Below, one piece after another: positions 1 through 8,229 of a stretch of DNA of 64,000 nucleotides (the first letter of the stretch is position 1; each line of letters opens with the position of its first letter). The notes beneath the pieces are model-generated. The model was not told the origin of the DNA. It worked only from the letters and a program-made list of their open reading frames with translations, and ran no database searches. A program made the position numbers and the translations under genes. This DNA is from Hephaestia caeni (GTDB lineage: Bacteria > Pseudomonadota > Alphaproteobacteria > Sphingomonadales > Sphingomonadaceae). The DNA lies in NCBI RefSeq assembly GCF_003550065.1, contig NZ_QXDC01000006.1, forward strand, positions 92,590-156,589, written 5' to 3'.

Positions 1-810
1 CTGATCGGAGGCGCGCGTCGCGATCTCGGCGGCGGCCTCGACTTCGGTGCGCGCATCCTCGATCGCGCGGATCAGCCCCGCCGCGGTCTGCGCCGCTTCG
101 CGCATCGCCACTGCCGATTGTTCGGCGGCCGCCGCGACCTCTGACGCCTTGCCGAGCATTCCGCGCGCGACCACCGAAGCGCGGCTGCGCTGTTCGCGCA
201 ACACTTCGCCTTCCTCGAACGCATTGTCGACCAGCGTGACGATGCCGTCGCGGAATTCGGTGGTCAGGCGATCGCGCCCCTGCTGCGCGCTGTGCTCGCG
301 ATAGGCGTTGTAGAGCGCCACCGTGACTTCGCCTTCGAGCGCGGAAAGCCGCATCAGCGTATCGATCAGCGCGGGCAGGCGCGGATCGTTGCGATCCACC
401 CGGCCCATCAGCGCATCGAGCGCGGCGCGATCGCTGGCGTTGATCATCGACAGCAGCGCCATCGGCGATACGTCCGCGGCATAAGCGGCGGCGACCGATC
501 GTTCGACCGACTCGACCCATGCCCGCCCGTAGGTGTCGAGGAATCGGCTCTTGAGGAAGACGATGCCCAGATCGACCATCTTCTCGGTTTCGTGCGGCGC
601 CCACAGGCGGTCGTCGGCGAAGCAGCGCAGCCATTGCTGCCAATAGGCATCGGAAATCGTACGGATGTCGGGTTCGATCAAATCCCAGACCTGCTTGCTC
701 GCGGTCATCAGCGAGCCGTCGTAATCGAATACCCTCAGCCGCGCGCCGAGATCGATCATGGTGGCCAGGGTGCCGGGGGCCGGCAGATTGTCATTGTCCA
801 CGAGCGACAT
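1..810 (-). CDS. Methyl-accepting chemotaxis protein with globin-sensor-like N-terminus (partial, runs off left edge)
   Basis: The reverse strand is open from 810 to the window edge (270 codons, C-terminus missing). Residues about 20-180 are helix-rich (VWDLIEPDI, DAYWQQWLRC, YGRAWVESVER) with a spacing that recalls globin-coupled sensors. The position expected for the proximal His is Ala, with Tyr next to it. From about residue 200 a long Ala/Glu/Gln-rich coiled region (AAAAEQSAVAMREAAQTAA) looks like an MCP methylation/signalling helix. No transmembrane segment is visible, so it would be a soluble receptor feeding CheA/CheW. The start is uncertain: ATG at 810 has a purine-rich CGGAG directly against it, while GTG at 801 has the same CGGAG nine bases upstream. 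It diverges from sdhC. MCP-like is fairly sure; the globin assignment is tentative. Confidence 0.7.
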   Translation of the reverse strand, partial: MSLVDNDNLPAPGTLATMIDLGARLRVFDYDGSLMTASKQVWDLIEPDIRTISDAYWQQWLRCFADDRLWAPHETEKMVDLGIVFLKSRFLDTYGRAWVESVERSVAAAYAADVSPMALLSMINASDRAALDALMGRVDRNDPRLPALIDTLMRLSALEGEVTVALYNAYREHSAQQGRDRLTTEFRDGIVTLVDNAFEEGEVLREQRSRASVVARGMLGKASEVAAAAEQSAVAMREAAQTAAGLIRAIEDARTEVEAAAEIATRASDQ

Positions 811-907
811 CTCCGAAGAATCAATCTTCCCGCCTGCATCGGCGGATTGCCCATCTAGGCTTAGGTCGATTTGGTTAAGGCGTGGTTAGGGCTTGCCCCG
901 AACGGCC

Positions 908-956
908 GTGCCGATGCGCCTCGCGGGTTGCATCGGCCACGGCGAGGGCTAATACG
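908..956 (+). promoter_or_regulatory. Candidate sdhCDAB promoter with overlapping inverted repeat
   Basis: TTGCAT (928-933) and TAATAC (950-955) are separated by 16 bases, resembling a sigma-70 promoter, about 30 bases before the sdhC start. An inverted repeat CCGATGC/GCATCGG (911-917 and 930-936, extended by GTG/CAC with one bulge) overlaps the -35 box and could be a regulator site. This is pattern matching only. Confidence 0.45.
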
Positions 957-985
957 GCGCCATCACCGAACGAGGGACCAGAGTC

Positions 986-1402
986 TTGGCCACGCAGCTT
1001 GAGCGAACGCGCCCGTTATCTCCGCATCTGCAAATCTGGAAATGGGGGCCGCACATGCTGGTCTCGATCCTCCACCGCGCGACGGGCGACGGCATGGCGC
1101 TGGTCGGTACCTGCCTGTTCGTGTGGTGGCTCGCCGCGCTCGCGGCCGGGGCGGAAGCTTATGCTGTGTTCGTCGACACCTTCACCTATGCCGGCGGCGG
1201 CCTCAACGCGCTCGGCTATATCTTCGGCATCGGCATGAGCTGGGCGTTCTTCCAGCATATGGCGAGCGGCATCCGCCACCTGGTGCTCGATACCGGCGCG
1301 GGCTTCGAGCTCAAGACCAACCGAACCTTCGCGCTGTTGACGATGGTGTTCTCGGTCCTCGCGACCGTCGCCTTCTGGGCCTATCTGCTGGCGGGGAAAT
1401 AA
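986..1402 (+). CDS. sdhC: Succinate dehydrogenase cytochrome b556 subunit
   Basis: A 138-residue membrane anchor of complex II that binds heme b and ubiquinone with SdhD. The N-terminus carries the family signature RPLSPHLQIW (9-18) and SILHRATG (27-34). The second signature HMASGIRHLVLD (91-102) includes the heme-ligand His region. Three hydrophobic helices follow the usual SdhC layout. The start is TTG at 986: GAGGGA at 972-977 is eight bases upstream and no ATG or GTG gives the full N-terminal signature. It is first in sdhCDAB and ends two bases before sdhD. It diverges from the chemotaxis receptor. Confidence 0.95.
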   Translation: MATQLERTRPLSPHLQIWKWGPHMLVSILHRATGDGMALVGTCLFVWWLAALAAGAEAYAVFVDTFTYAGGGLNALGYIFGIGMSWAFFQHMASGIRHLVLDTGAGFELKTNRTFALLTMVFSVLATVAFWAYLLAGK

Positions 1403-1404
1403 GC

Positions 1405-1791
1405 ATGGGTGACGGAACCTCGATCGGCCGCGTGCGCGGCCTGGGCGCGGCCAAGGAAGGCACGCATCACTGGTGGCACCAGCGGCTGACCGCGGGCGGC
1501 AATTTGCTGCTCGTGCTCTGGTTCGTCTTCTCGATGGCGCGGTTGCCCGCTTACGATCATGCGACGCTGATCGACTGGATCGGCTCGCCCTGGGTCGCGA
1601 TTCCGCTGGTGCTGCTCGTCGCGTCGGTTTTCTATCATTTCCGTCTCGGGCTTCAGGTGCTGATCGAGGATTACAATCACGGCCCTGGCCGCATCGCCTG
1701 GATCGTGCTGCTCAACCTGTTCACGATCGCCGCCGCGGCGATCGCCATCTTCTCGATCCTCAGGATCACCTTCACCGGAGCGCCCGCCTGA
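1405..1791 (+). CDS. sdhD: Succinate dehydrogenase hydrophobic membrane anchor subunit
   Basis: A 128-residue second membrane anchor of succinate:quinone oxidoreductase. Three hydrophobic segments are visible (about 31-45, 60-80 and 97-120). The conserved alphaproteobacterial stretch GTHHWWHQRLTA lies near the N-terminus, and FYHFRLGLQVLIEDY before the last helix carries the His/Asp quinone-site pattern. ATG at 1405 is chosen because it follows the sdhC stop directly; an in-frame upstream extension would only read through sdhC. The stop overlaps the sdhA start (TGATG), indicating translational coupling. Confidence 0.95.
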   Translation: MGDGTSIGRVRGLGAAKEGTHHWWHQRLTAGGNLLLVLWFVFSMARLPAYDHATLIDWIGSPWVAIPLVLLVASVFYHFRLGLQVLIEDYNHGPGRIAWIVLLNLFTIAAAAIAIFSILRITFTGAPA

Positions 1792-3605
1792 TGTCCCCCA
1801 ATCTTCCTGGCGCCTATAAGATCATCGATCACAGCTATGACGCCGTGGTGGTCGGCGCCGGCGGTTCTGGCCTGCGCGCGACGATGGAATGCGCACAGAA
1901 CGGCCTCAAGACCGCGTGCATCACCAAGGTGTTCCCGACGCGCAGCCACACCGTGGCGGCGCAGGGCGGGATCGCCGCCAGCCTCGGCAACATGGGCCCC
2001 GATCACTGGACCTGGCACATGTACGACACCGTCAAGGGATCGGACTGGCTCGGCGATCAGGACGCGATCGAATATCTGTGCCGCGAGGCGCCCGCCGCGG
2101 TTTATGAGCTTGAGCACGCCGGCGTGCCGTTCAGCCGCACCGAAGAGGGCACGATCTACCAGCGTCCGTTCGGTGGGATGATGCAGAACATGGGCGAGGG
2201 CCCGCCCGCGCAGCGCACCTGCGCCGCGGCCGACCGCACGGGGCATGCGATGCTCCACGCGCTCTACCAGCAGAGCCTCAAATACGACGCCGATTTCTAC
2301 GTCGAATATTTCGCGCTCGATCTGATCATGGAAGACGGCGCGTGCCGTGGCGTGATCGCGCTGTGCCTCGAGGACGGATCGATTCACCGCTTCCGCAGCC
2401 ACGCGATCGTGCTCGCGACCGGCGGCTACGGGCGCACCTATTTCTCGGCGACCTCGGCGCATACCTGCACCGGTGACGGCGGCGGCATGGTGCTGCGCGC
2501 CGGGCTTCCCTTGCAGGACATGGAATTCGTCCAGTTCCACCCGACCGGCATCTACGGCGCGGGCGTGCTGATCACCGAAGGCGCGCGGGGCGAGGGCGGC
2601 TACCTTACCAATTCCGAAGGCGAGCGCTTCATGGAGCGTTACGCGCCCTCGGCGAAGGATCTCGCCAGCCGCGACGTCGTGTCGCGCTCGATGGCGATGG
2701 AAATCCGCGAGGGCCGCGGCGTCGGCAAGGACAAGGACCATATCTACCTGCACCTCGATCATATCGATCCCAAGGTGCTCCACGAACGCCTGCCCGGCAT
2801 CACCGAAACCGGCAAGATCTTCGCGGGCGTCGATCTGACGCGCCAGCCGCTGCCGGTGACGCCGACGGTCCATTACAACATGGGCGGTATCCCGACCAAT
2901 TATCACGGCGAGGTCGTCCATCTGAAGGACGGCGATCCCGATGCGGTCGTGCCGGGGCTGTTCGCGGTCGGCGAGGCGGCATGCGTCTCGGTCCACGGCG
3001 CCAACCGGCTCGGCTCGAACTCGCTGATCGATCTGGTGGTGTTCGGCCGCGCGACCGGCAAGCGCATCGCGGAGACGGTCAAGCCCAACACCCCCCATAA
3101 TCCATTGCCCAAGGGGTCGGAGGAACTGGCGCTGGGCCGGCTCGATCATTTCCGCAACGCGAACGGCGGCTCACCGACCGCGGAGGTCCGCGTCCAGATG
3201 CAAAAGACGATGCAAAAGCACGCCGCGGTGTTCCGCAACGACGAACTGCTCGGCGAGGGCGTGACGGAAATCGCCAAGGTCTATCAGCGGATGCAGGACA
3301 TCCACGTCACCGATCGCAGCCTCATTTGGAACACCGATCTGGTCGAGACGCTCGAACTCGACAATCTGATCGCGCAGGCGGTGGCGACGATGAACGCGGC
3401 CGCGAACCGCAAGGAAAGCCGCGGCGCTCACGTCAACGAGGATTATCCCGATCGCGACGACGCGCACTGGATGAAGCACACGATCATCACCTTCGACGGC
3501 TGGGGCGGCAAGGGCGGCAAGACGAGCATCGATTACCGTCCGGTCCACGATTACACGCTCACCGACGATATCGACTATATCGTCCCGAAAAAGCGCGTTT
3601 ATTGA
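1791..3605 (+). CDS. sdhA: Succinate dehydrogenase flavoprotein subunit
   Basis: A 604-residue catalytic subunit of complex II that oxidises succinate to fumarate and links the TCA cycle to the quinone pool. The N-terminal FAD-binding fold VVVGAGGSGLRA spans about 19-30. SHTVAAQGGIAAS begins at about 52, with His53 the expected covalent FAD attachment. HPTGIYGAG and TEGARGEGG carry active-site residues, and the C-terminal helical domain ends DIDYIVPKKRVY. Length is normal. The start is coupled to sdhD (shared A at 1791). Antisense reading frames here have no independent support. Confidence 0.98.
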   Translation: MSPNLPGAYKIIDHSYDAVVVGAGGSGLRATMECAQNGLKTACITKVFPTRSHTVAAQGGIAASLGNMGPDHWTWHMYDTVKGSDWLGDQDAIEYLCREAPAAVYELEHAGVPFSRTEEGTIYQRPFGGMMQNMGEGPPAQRTCAAADRTGHAMLHALYQQSLKYDADFYVEYFALDLIMEDGACRGVIALCLEDGSIHRFRSHAIVLATGGYGRTYFSATSAHTCTGDGGGMVLRAGLPLQDMEFVQFHPTGIYGAGVLITEGARGEGGYLTNSEGERFMERYAPSAKDLASRDVVSRSMAMEIREGRGVGKDKDHIYLHLDHIDPKVLHERLPGITETGKIFAGVDLTRQPLPVTPTVHYNMGGIPTNYHGEVVHLKDGDPDAVVPGLFAVGEAACVSVHGANRLGSNSLIDLVVFGRATGKRIAETVKPNTPHNPLPKGSEELALGRLDHFRNANGGSPTAEVRVQMQKTMQKHAAVFRNDELLGEGVTEIAKVYQRMQDIHVTDRSLIWNTDLVETLELDNLIAQAVATMNAAANRKESRGAHVNEDYPDRDDAHWMKHTIITFDGWGGKGGKTSIDYRPVHDYTLTDDIDYIVPKKRVY

Positions 3606-3648
3606 TACGCGCGGGCGAACCTATTCTTACTTCACGGGAAATCTGACA

Positions 3649-4431
3649 ATGGCCAAGTTCACTCTGCCCAAGAACAGTGTCATCAGGAAGGGCAAGGAGC
3701 ACAAGGCGAGCGGCGGTGCGGCGCGCGTGAAGCGCTTCAAGATTTACCGCTACGATCCCGATACGGGCGAAAATCCCCGCTACGATATTTTCGAGGTCGA
3801 TCTCGACGATTGCGGGCCGATGGTTCTCGATGCGCTGATCAAGATCAAATCGGATCAGGATTCGTCGCTCACCTTCCGCCGTTCGTGCCGCGAAGGCATC
3901 TGCGGATCGTGCTCGATGAACATCGACGGCACCAACGGCCTCGCCTGCACCACCGCGATCGAGGATTTGAAGGGTGAGGTCCGCATCACGCCGCTGCCGG
4001 CGATGGATGTGGTCAAGGACCTGGTTCCCGATTTCACGCATTTCTATGCGCAATATGCCTCGATCAAGCCGTGGCTCCAGACGGTGACGCCGCCGCCTGC
4101 GGGCAAGGAACGGCTCCAGACGCCGGCCCAGCGTGCGCAGCTCGACGGGCTGTACGAATGCATCCTGTGTGCGTGCTGCTCCACCTCGTGCCCAAGCTAT
4201 TGGTGGAACCAGGACAAGTTCCTCGGCCCCGCGATCCTGCTCCAGGCGTATCGCTGGCTCGCCGACAGCCGCGACGAGATGACCGGCGAGCGGCTCGACG
4301 ATCTCGAAGACCCGTTCCGTCTCTATCGCTGCCACACGATCATGAATTGCGCGAACGTCTGCCCCAAGGGATTGAACCCCGCCAAGGCGATCGCCGAGAT
4401 CAAGAAGATGGAAGCCGAGCGGGTTCTGTAA
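3649..4431 (+). CDS. sdhB: Succinate dehydrogenase iron-sulfur subunit
   Basis: A 260-residue subunit carrying electrons from SdhA FAD to the membrane anchors through three iron-sulfur clusters. The 2Fe-2S ligands are in SCREGICGSCSMN (about 83-95) with a further Cys in LACTT. The 4Fe-4S and 3Fe-4S ligands are in CILCACCSTSCP and CHTIMNCANVCPKG. ATG at 3649 lies 43 bases after sdhA and is preceded by a weak purine tract (GGGAAATC). It is the last gene of sdhCDAB; a REP pair follows. Confidence 0.98.
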   Translation: MAKFTLPKNSVIRKGKEHKASGGAARVKRFKIYRYDPDTGENPRYDIFEVDLDDCGPMVLDALIKIKSDQDSSLTFRRSCREGICGSCSMNIDGTNGLACTTAIEDLKGEVRITPLPAMDVVKDLVPDFTHFYAQYASIKPWLQTVTPPPAGKERLQTPAQRAQLDGLYECILCACCSTSCPSYWWNQDKFLGPAILLQAYRWLADSRDEMTGERLDDLEDPFRLYRCHTIMNCANVCPKGLNPAKAIAEIKKMEAERVL

Positions 4432-4475
4432 GGTTCGGTCTAATATGGTGGAACTGAAGTTCGTGGTGTCATGGC

Positions 4476-4567
4476 CGTCATGCTGAACTTGTTTCAGCAT
4501 CCATTCCTCCCCATTCGGCGTCATCAGCTTGCGGCACGATGGACCCTGAAACAAGTTCAGGGTGACG
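4476..4567. repeat. Inverted pair of REP-like palindromes after sdhB
   Basis: Two related palindromes in opposite orientation lie at 4476-4503 and 4540-4567. Each has a short hairpin stem built on CTGAAACAAGTTCAG-type sequence. The outer ends begin CGTCA and finish TGACG, and the inner ends read TCCA/TGGA. The two halves can also pair with each other into one long hairpin. This matches the other REP pairs in the window. Confidence 0.8.
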
Positions 4568-4606
4568 GCTCTGGATTGTGGCGAGCCTCAGTTCCAGGTG
4601 ACTAGC

Positions 4607-5053
4607 TTGAGCGAAGCCTCCTTCATCCTTACCGAATCCCCCGATCATCCCGGATGGATGATATGGGAATTGTCGGACCCCACCCACTTCAACAGCCTGT
4701 TCGGGCCGTTCCTGCTCAGGATGGAGGGTGAGGTCGCGCGCGTCAGGATGATGCCGCGCCACGAACATTCGAACCTCCAGGATAACCTCCACGGCGGCGC
4801 GCTGCTCGCCTTCATCGACATCGCCCTGTTCGCCGCCTCGCGCGGTTTCGGGGTGATCGAGGCGGGCACCGCGGTGACGCTCGATCTGTCGGTGCAGTTC
4901 ATCGGCGCGGGCAAGGTGAGCGAGCCGCTCGAGGCGCGGGTCGATCTGCTGCGTGAAACCGGGCGGCTGCTGTTCCTGCGCGGGCTCGTGGTGCAGAACG
5001 ACGGCACGGTCGCGAGCTTTGCGGGCACGATCAGGAAGCCGACGCGGCGATGA
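4607..5053 (+). CDS. PaaI-family hotdog-fold thioesterase
   Basis: About 148 residues with a single hotdog domain. The motif NLHGGALLAFIDIALF is the PaaI/thioesterase-superfamily catalytic loop (HGG followed by an acidic residue on the long helix). Such enzymes hydrolyse acyl- or aryl-CoA thioesters; the substrate cannot be read from sequence. TTG at 4607 is chosen because AGGTGA lies just upstream. Two in-frame GTG codons are further upstream, and the one at 4562 is inside the REP element. It overlaps zapE by four bases (ATGA), so the two are probably co-translated. Confidence 0.8.
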   Translation: MSEASFILTESPDHPGWMIWELSDPTHFNSLFGPFLLRMEGEVARVRMMPRHEHSNLQDNLHGGALLAFIDIALFAASRGFGVIEAGTAVTLDLSVQFIGAGKVSEPLEARVDLLRETGRLLFLRGLVVQNDGTVASFAGTIRKPTRR

Positions 5054-6162
5054 CGACCGTCCTCGCGCGCTACGAAGCGCTGGTCGCCGCGGGCGAATTG
5101 CGCCCCGATGCCGAACAGGCCGCGGCCGCCAGCCGGCTCGATGCGCTCGCCGCCGAACTCGAGGCGAGCCCGCGCAAGGGCAGCGTGCTGTGGCGCGCGC
5201 TCGGCCGCCGCCCGGAGGCGCCCAAGGGCGTCTATCTGTGGGGCGGGGTAGGGCGCGGCAAATCGATGCTGATGGACCTGTTCTTCGGGTGTCTCGCGAT
5301 CCAGCGCAAACGCCGCGTCCATTTCCACGAATTCATGCTCGAGGTCCACGCGCGCCTCGCCGAGGAACGCAAGAAAGAGGCCGGCGACCCGATCGCCCCC
5401 GTCGCCGCGGCGATGACCGAGGATGCGCGCGTGCTCGCCTTCGACGAGATGGTGGTCACCAACTCGGCGGATGCGATGATCCTGTCGCGGCTGTTCGCGG
5501 CGATGTGGGAACACGGCATGACGATCGTCGCGACCTCGAACCGGCCGCCGCACGATCTCTACAAGAACGGGCTCAACCGCGAGCATTTCCTGCCCTTCAT
5601 CGCCTTGCTCGAAACCAGGGCCGATGTGCTGCCGCTCAACGGCCCGGTCGATTACCGGCTCGATCGGCTGGGGCGGATCGATACCTGGCTGGTCCCCAAC
5701 GGGTCGGAGGCGACGCAGGCGCTGTCCGCCGCGTTCTTCCGGCTGACCGACTATCCGGTCGAGGATCGCGCGCACGTGCCGACCGAGGATATTCCGGTCC
5801 CCGGCGGCCGCACCTTGCACGTCCCCAAAGCCCTGAAGGGCGTCGCGGTCTTCTCGTTCAAGCGGCTGTGCGGCGAGGCGCGGGGGGCCGCCGATTATCT
5901 GGCGATCGCGCGGCGCTTCCACACCGTCATCCTCGTCGGCATCCCCCGGATGGGGCCGGAGAACCGCAACGAGGCGGCGCGCTTCGTGACGCTGATCGAC
6001 GCCTTGTACGAACACAATGTCAAGCTGCTCGCCGCCGCCGATGCCGAGCCCGCCCAGCTCTACACCGCGGGCGACGGCGCGTTCGAATTCGAGCGCACCG
6101 TCTCGCGGCTCGAGGAAATGCGCTCCGAGGCGTATCTCGCGCAGGGCCACGGCGTCGGTTGA
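5050..6162 (+). CDS. zapE: Cell division protein ZapE (AFG1-like ATPase)
   Basis: A 370-residue P-loop ATPase. Walker A is GGVGRGKS (about 65-72), Walker B is VLAFDEM followed by VVTN, and an arginine-finger region TSNRPPHDLYKNGLNR follows. The family associates with the Z-ring in E. coli and with mitochondrial protein turnover in eukaryotes (Afg1/Lace1). Alphaproteobacteria often carry it next to mdh and the suc genes, as here. Start overlaps the thioesterase stop. Length is typical. Confidence 0.93.
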   Translation: MTTVLARYEALVAAGELRPDAEQAAAASRLDALAAELEASPRKGSVLWRALGRRPEAPKGVYLWGGVGRGKSMLMDLFFGCLAIQRKRRVHFHEFMLEVHARLAEERKKEAGDPIAPVAAAMTEDARVLAFDEMVVTNSADAMILSRLFAAMWEHGMTIVATSNRPPHDLYKNGLNREHFLPFIALLETRADVLPLNGPVDYRLDRLGRIDTWLVPNGSEATQALSAAFFRLTDYPVEDRAHVPTEDIPVPGGRTLHVPKALKGVAVFSFKRLCGEARGAADYLAIARRFHTVILVGIPRMGPENRNEAARFVTLIDALYEHNVKLLAAADAEPAQLYTAGDGAFEFERTVSRLEEMRSEAYLAQGHGVG

Positions 6163-6219
6163 GGCTGGACGCGGCCGCCCCCGCCGCATAGCGTTCGGGA
6201 TAACGACAAGGAGGGGCCG

Positions 6220-8082
6220 ATGCGCGTGTGGATGCAGCGATTTTTGTTAGCGCTAACGTTTATGCTGGCGCCGGCATTGGTGGAAGCGCAGCCGGTCGCA
6301 CCGGTCCATCCCGTGCTCGCCAGCGGCGATCTGCGGACCAACCTCGATCTCTCGGGCCAGTGGCATTATTCGATCGATCCGTATCGCGACGGCATGGCGG
6401 GGTTCCACGGCGGCGATCCGGGGCTCGGCCATCGCCGCTACGACACCACCGACGTCGCCGCCGCGATGCGCGACGATCCCGCCGCGCTCTACGAATATGA
6501 CATGACGCGCGCGCCCACCGCGACGCTGCCGTCCTCATGGCTGACGCACGACGCGACGATGCGCCATTATCGCGGGCTGGTCTGGTATCAGCGCAGTTTC
6601 ACCGCCGATCCGAGGCCCGGCGAGCGCCAGTTCCTCCGCTTCGGCGCGGTCAATTATCGCGCGCACGTCTACCTCAACGGCAAAAGCGTCGGCGCGCACG
6701 AAGGCGGCTTCACGACTTTCGCGTTCGAGGTGACGGGGCTGCTCAAGCCGGGTGCGAACCAGATCACTGTCGGCGTCGATTCGGATCGCAGCGATACCGA
6801 TCTGCCGCCGCCCGTCACCGATTGGGAAACCTATGGCGGCATCACCCGCGCGGTGACGCTGGTGACGACGCCTGCTACCTATGTCGACGATGCCTGGGTG
6901 CGGCTGACGCGCGACGGGCGGATCGCGGTCGATGCCGTGCTCGACGGCAAAGGCGCTGCCGGTGGCGCGCTGACGCTGGCGATCCCTGCGCTCGGGCTCA
7001 CGCTCGACGGCAAGGCCGACGCCGCCGGGCATTGGACGGCGCGCGTGCCTGCGCCCGTGGCGCTCGAGCGCTGGTCGCCCGATACGCCGCGGCTCTACGA
7101 CGTCACGATCACCGCGGGCGCCGATGTCTGGAAAGACCGGATCGGCTTCCGCACGATCGCGGTCGAGGGCGATCAAATCCTGCTCAACGGCAAACCGGTC
7201 TTTCTCGCCGGCATCGCGCTCCACGAGGAGGAATTCGGCGCCAACCCCACACGCGCGATCACGCCGCAGGCGGCGCGCGCGCTGCTCACCGAGGTCAAGC
7301 AGGGGCTCCACGGCAATTACGTCCGCCTCGCGCATTATCCGCATTCGGAGGTGATGACGCGGATGGCCGACGAACTCGGGCTGCTGGTGTGGAGCGAAAT
7401 CCCGATCTACTGGCGCGTCGCGTTCGACAATCCGCAGACGCTCGCCACCGCGCGCCACATGCTCGCCGAGGAGATTCTGCGCGATCGCAACCGCACCGCG
7501 ATCGCGATCTGGAGCGTCGGCAACGAAACGCCCGTGAGCGCCGCGCGCAACGCGTTCCTCTCCACGCTCGCGAAGGATGCGCACGCGCTCGACGATACGC
7601 GGCTTGTCTCGGCGGCGTTGCTCGTCGGGCGCAAGCAGGAGGGGGGTGCGAGCGTGTTCACCGTCGACGATCCGCTGATTCCCGCGCTCGATGTGATGGC
7701 GGTCAACGCCTATAACGGTTGGTACACGCCTGATAAATTGAGCGATCTGGCGTCGTTCGTCTGGCGCTCGCCGTATGAGAAGCCGCTGATCCTGTCCGAG
7801 TTCGGTGCGGGCGCGCTTGCGGGCGAACATGACGCGACGCGCGCGCACAAATTCTCCGAGGAATTTCAGGCCGATTATTACCGCGCGACGCTCGATATGG
7901 CATCCAGAATCCCGTTTCTGCGCGGCATGTCTCCGTGGGTCCTCAAGGACTTCCGGTCGCCGCGGCGGCAACATCCGGTCTATCAGCAGGGCTGGAACCG
8001 CAAGGGCCTCGAATCCGAAACCGGCGCCCGCAAGCAGGCCTTCGATGTGCTGGCCGACTATTACGCGCAGCATCATCCATGA
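6220..8082 (+). CDS. Secreted glycoside hydrolase family 2 protein (beta-glucuronidase/beta-galactosidase-like)
   Basis: A 620-residue protein with an N-terminal signal peptide (residues 1-23, cleavage likely after VEA), a jelly-roll sugar-binding domain (about 40-190), an Ig-like domain (about 190-285) and a TIM barrel (about 285-600). The GH2 acid/base is Glu436 in IWSVGNETPVS and the nucleophile Glu527 in LILSEFGAG. It should cleave a beta-linked terminal sugar in the periplasm; the exact sugar is not inferable. The start has an excellent ribosome site (AAGGAGGGG, 6209-6217). Codons 9-13 overlap a LacI-type operator and use rare Leu codons TTA and CTA. The gene interrupts the zapE-mdh neighbourhood, suggesting insertion as a separate regulated unit. 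Confidence 0.92.
   Translation: MRVWMQRFLLALTFMLAPALVEAQPVAPVHPVLASGDLRTNLDLSGQWHYSIDPYRDGMAGFHGGDPGLGHRRYDTTDVAAAMRDDPAALYEYDMTRAPTATLPSSWLTHDATMRHYRGLVWYQRSFTADPRPGERQFLRFGAVNYRAHVYLNGKSVGAHEGGFTTFAFEVTGLLKPGANQITVGVDSDRSDTDLPPPVTDWETYGGITRAVTLVTTPATYVDDAWVRLTRDGRIAVDAVLDGKGAAGGALTLAIPALGLTLDGKADAAGHWTARVPAPVALERWSPDTPRLYDVTITAGADVWKDRIGFRTIAVEGDQILLNGKPVFLAGIALHEEEFGANPTRAITPQAARALLTEVKQGLHGNYVRLAHYPHSEVMTRMADELGLLVWSEIPIYWRVAFDNPQTLATARHMLAEEILRDRNRTAIAIWSVGNETPVSAARNAFLSTLAKDAHALDDTRLVSAALLVGRKQEGGASVFTVDDPLIPALDVMAVNAYNGWYTPDKLSDLASFVWRSPYEKPLILSEFGAGALAGEHDATRAHKFSEEFQADYYRATLDMASRIPFLRGMSPWVLKDFRSPRRQHPVYQQGWNRKGLESETGARKQAFDVLADYYAQHHP
6246..6257. promoter_or_regulatory. LacI/GalR-family-type operator inside the GH2 coding start
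   Basis: GTTAGCGCTAAC is a perfect 12-bp palindrome with the central CG and half-site pattern typical of LacI-family operators, which often control sugar-utilisation genes. It lies 26 bases inside the GH2 reading frame, over the signal-peptide codons Leu-Leu-Ala-Leu-Thr. A repressor bound here would block elongation or early initiation. The regulator gene is not in the window. Confidence 0.6.
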
Positions 8083-8092
8083 GCATGAGTTA

Positions 8093-8121
8093 TTGATATT
8101 GAGAATGATATGCAATAATAA
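8093..8121 (+). promoter_or_regulatory. Candidate mdh promoter with Fur-like box
   Basis: TTGATA (8093-8098) and TAATAA (8116-8121) are 17 bases apart, a good sigma-70 arrangement in an AT-rich island of an otherwise GC-rich region. Between and overlapping them, 8098-8116 has a perfect left half ATTGAGAAT of a Fur box; the right half matches 6 of 9 positions. Iron-dependent control of mdh is inferred, not shown. Confidence 0.5.
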
Positions 8122-8144
8122 CCCTTGACCAACCCGCTTTAGAG

Positions 8145-8160
8145 GTTGCCCCGGGGCAAC
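8145..8160. promoter_or_regulatory. Perfect 16-bp palindrome in the mdh leader
   Basis: GTTGCCCCGGGGCAAC is self-complementary over all 16 bases and lies just downstream of the predicted transcription start, about 70 bases before the mdh start codon. There is no T-run, so it is not an obvious terminator. It may be a dimeric regulator site. Confidence 0.4.
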
Positions 8161-8229
8161 AAAACGCCTAAGTCGCGCTCGATTTCGCGCAGGCGGAGGT
8201 GTGCCGGCGCTCTGCTCCGGAGGAGATTT

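Noticed and set aside
1677..3149. 490-codon minus-strand frame opposite sdhA
   Set aside because: Antisense shadow with no motif or start signal.
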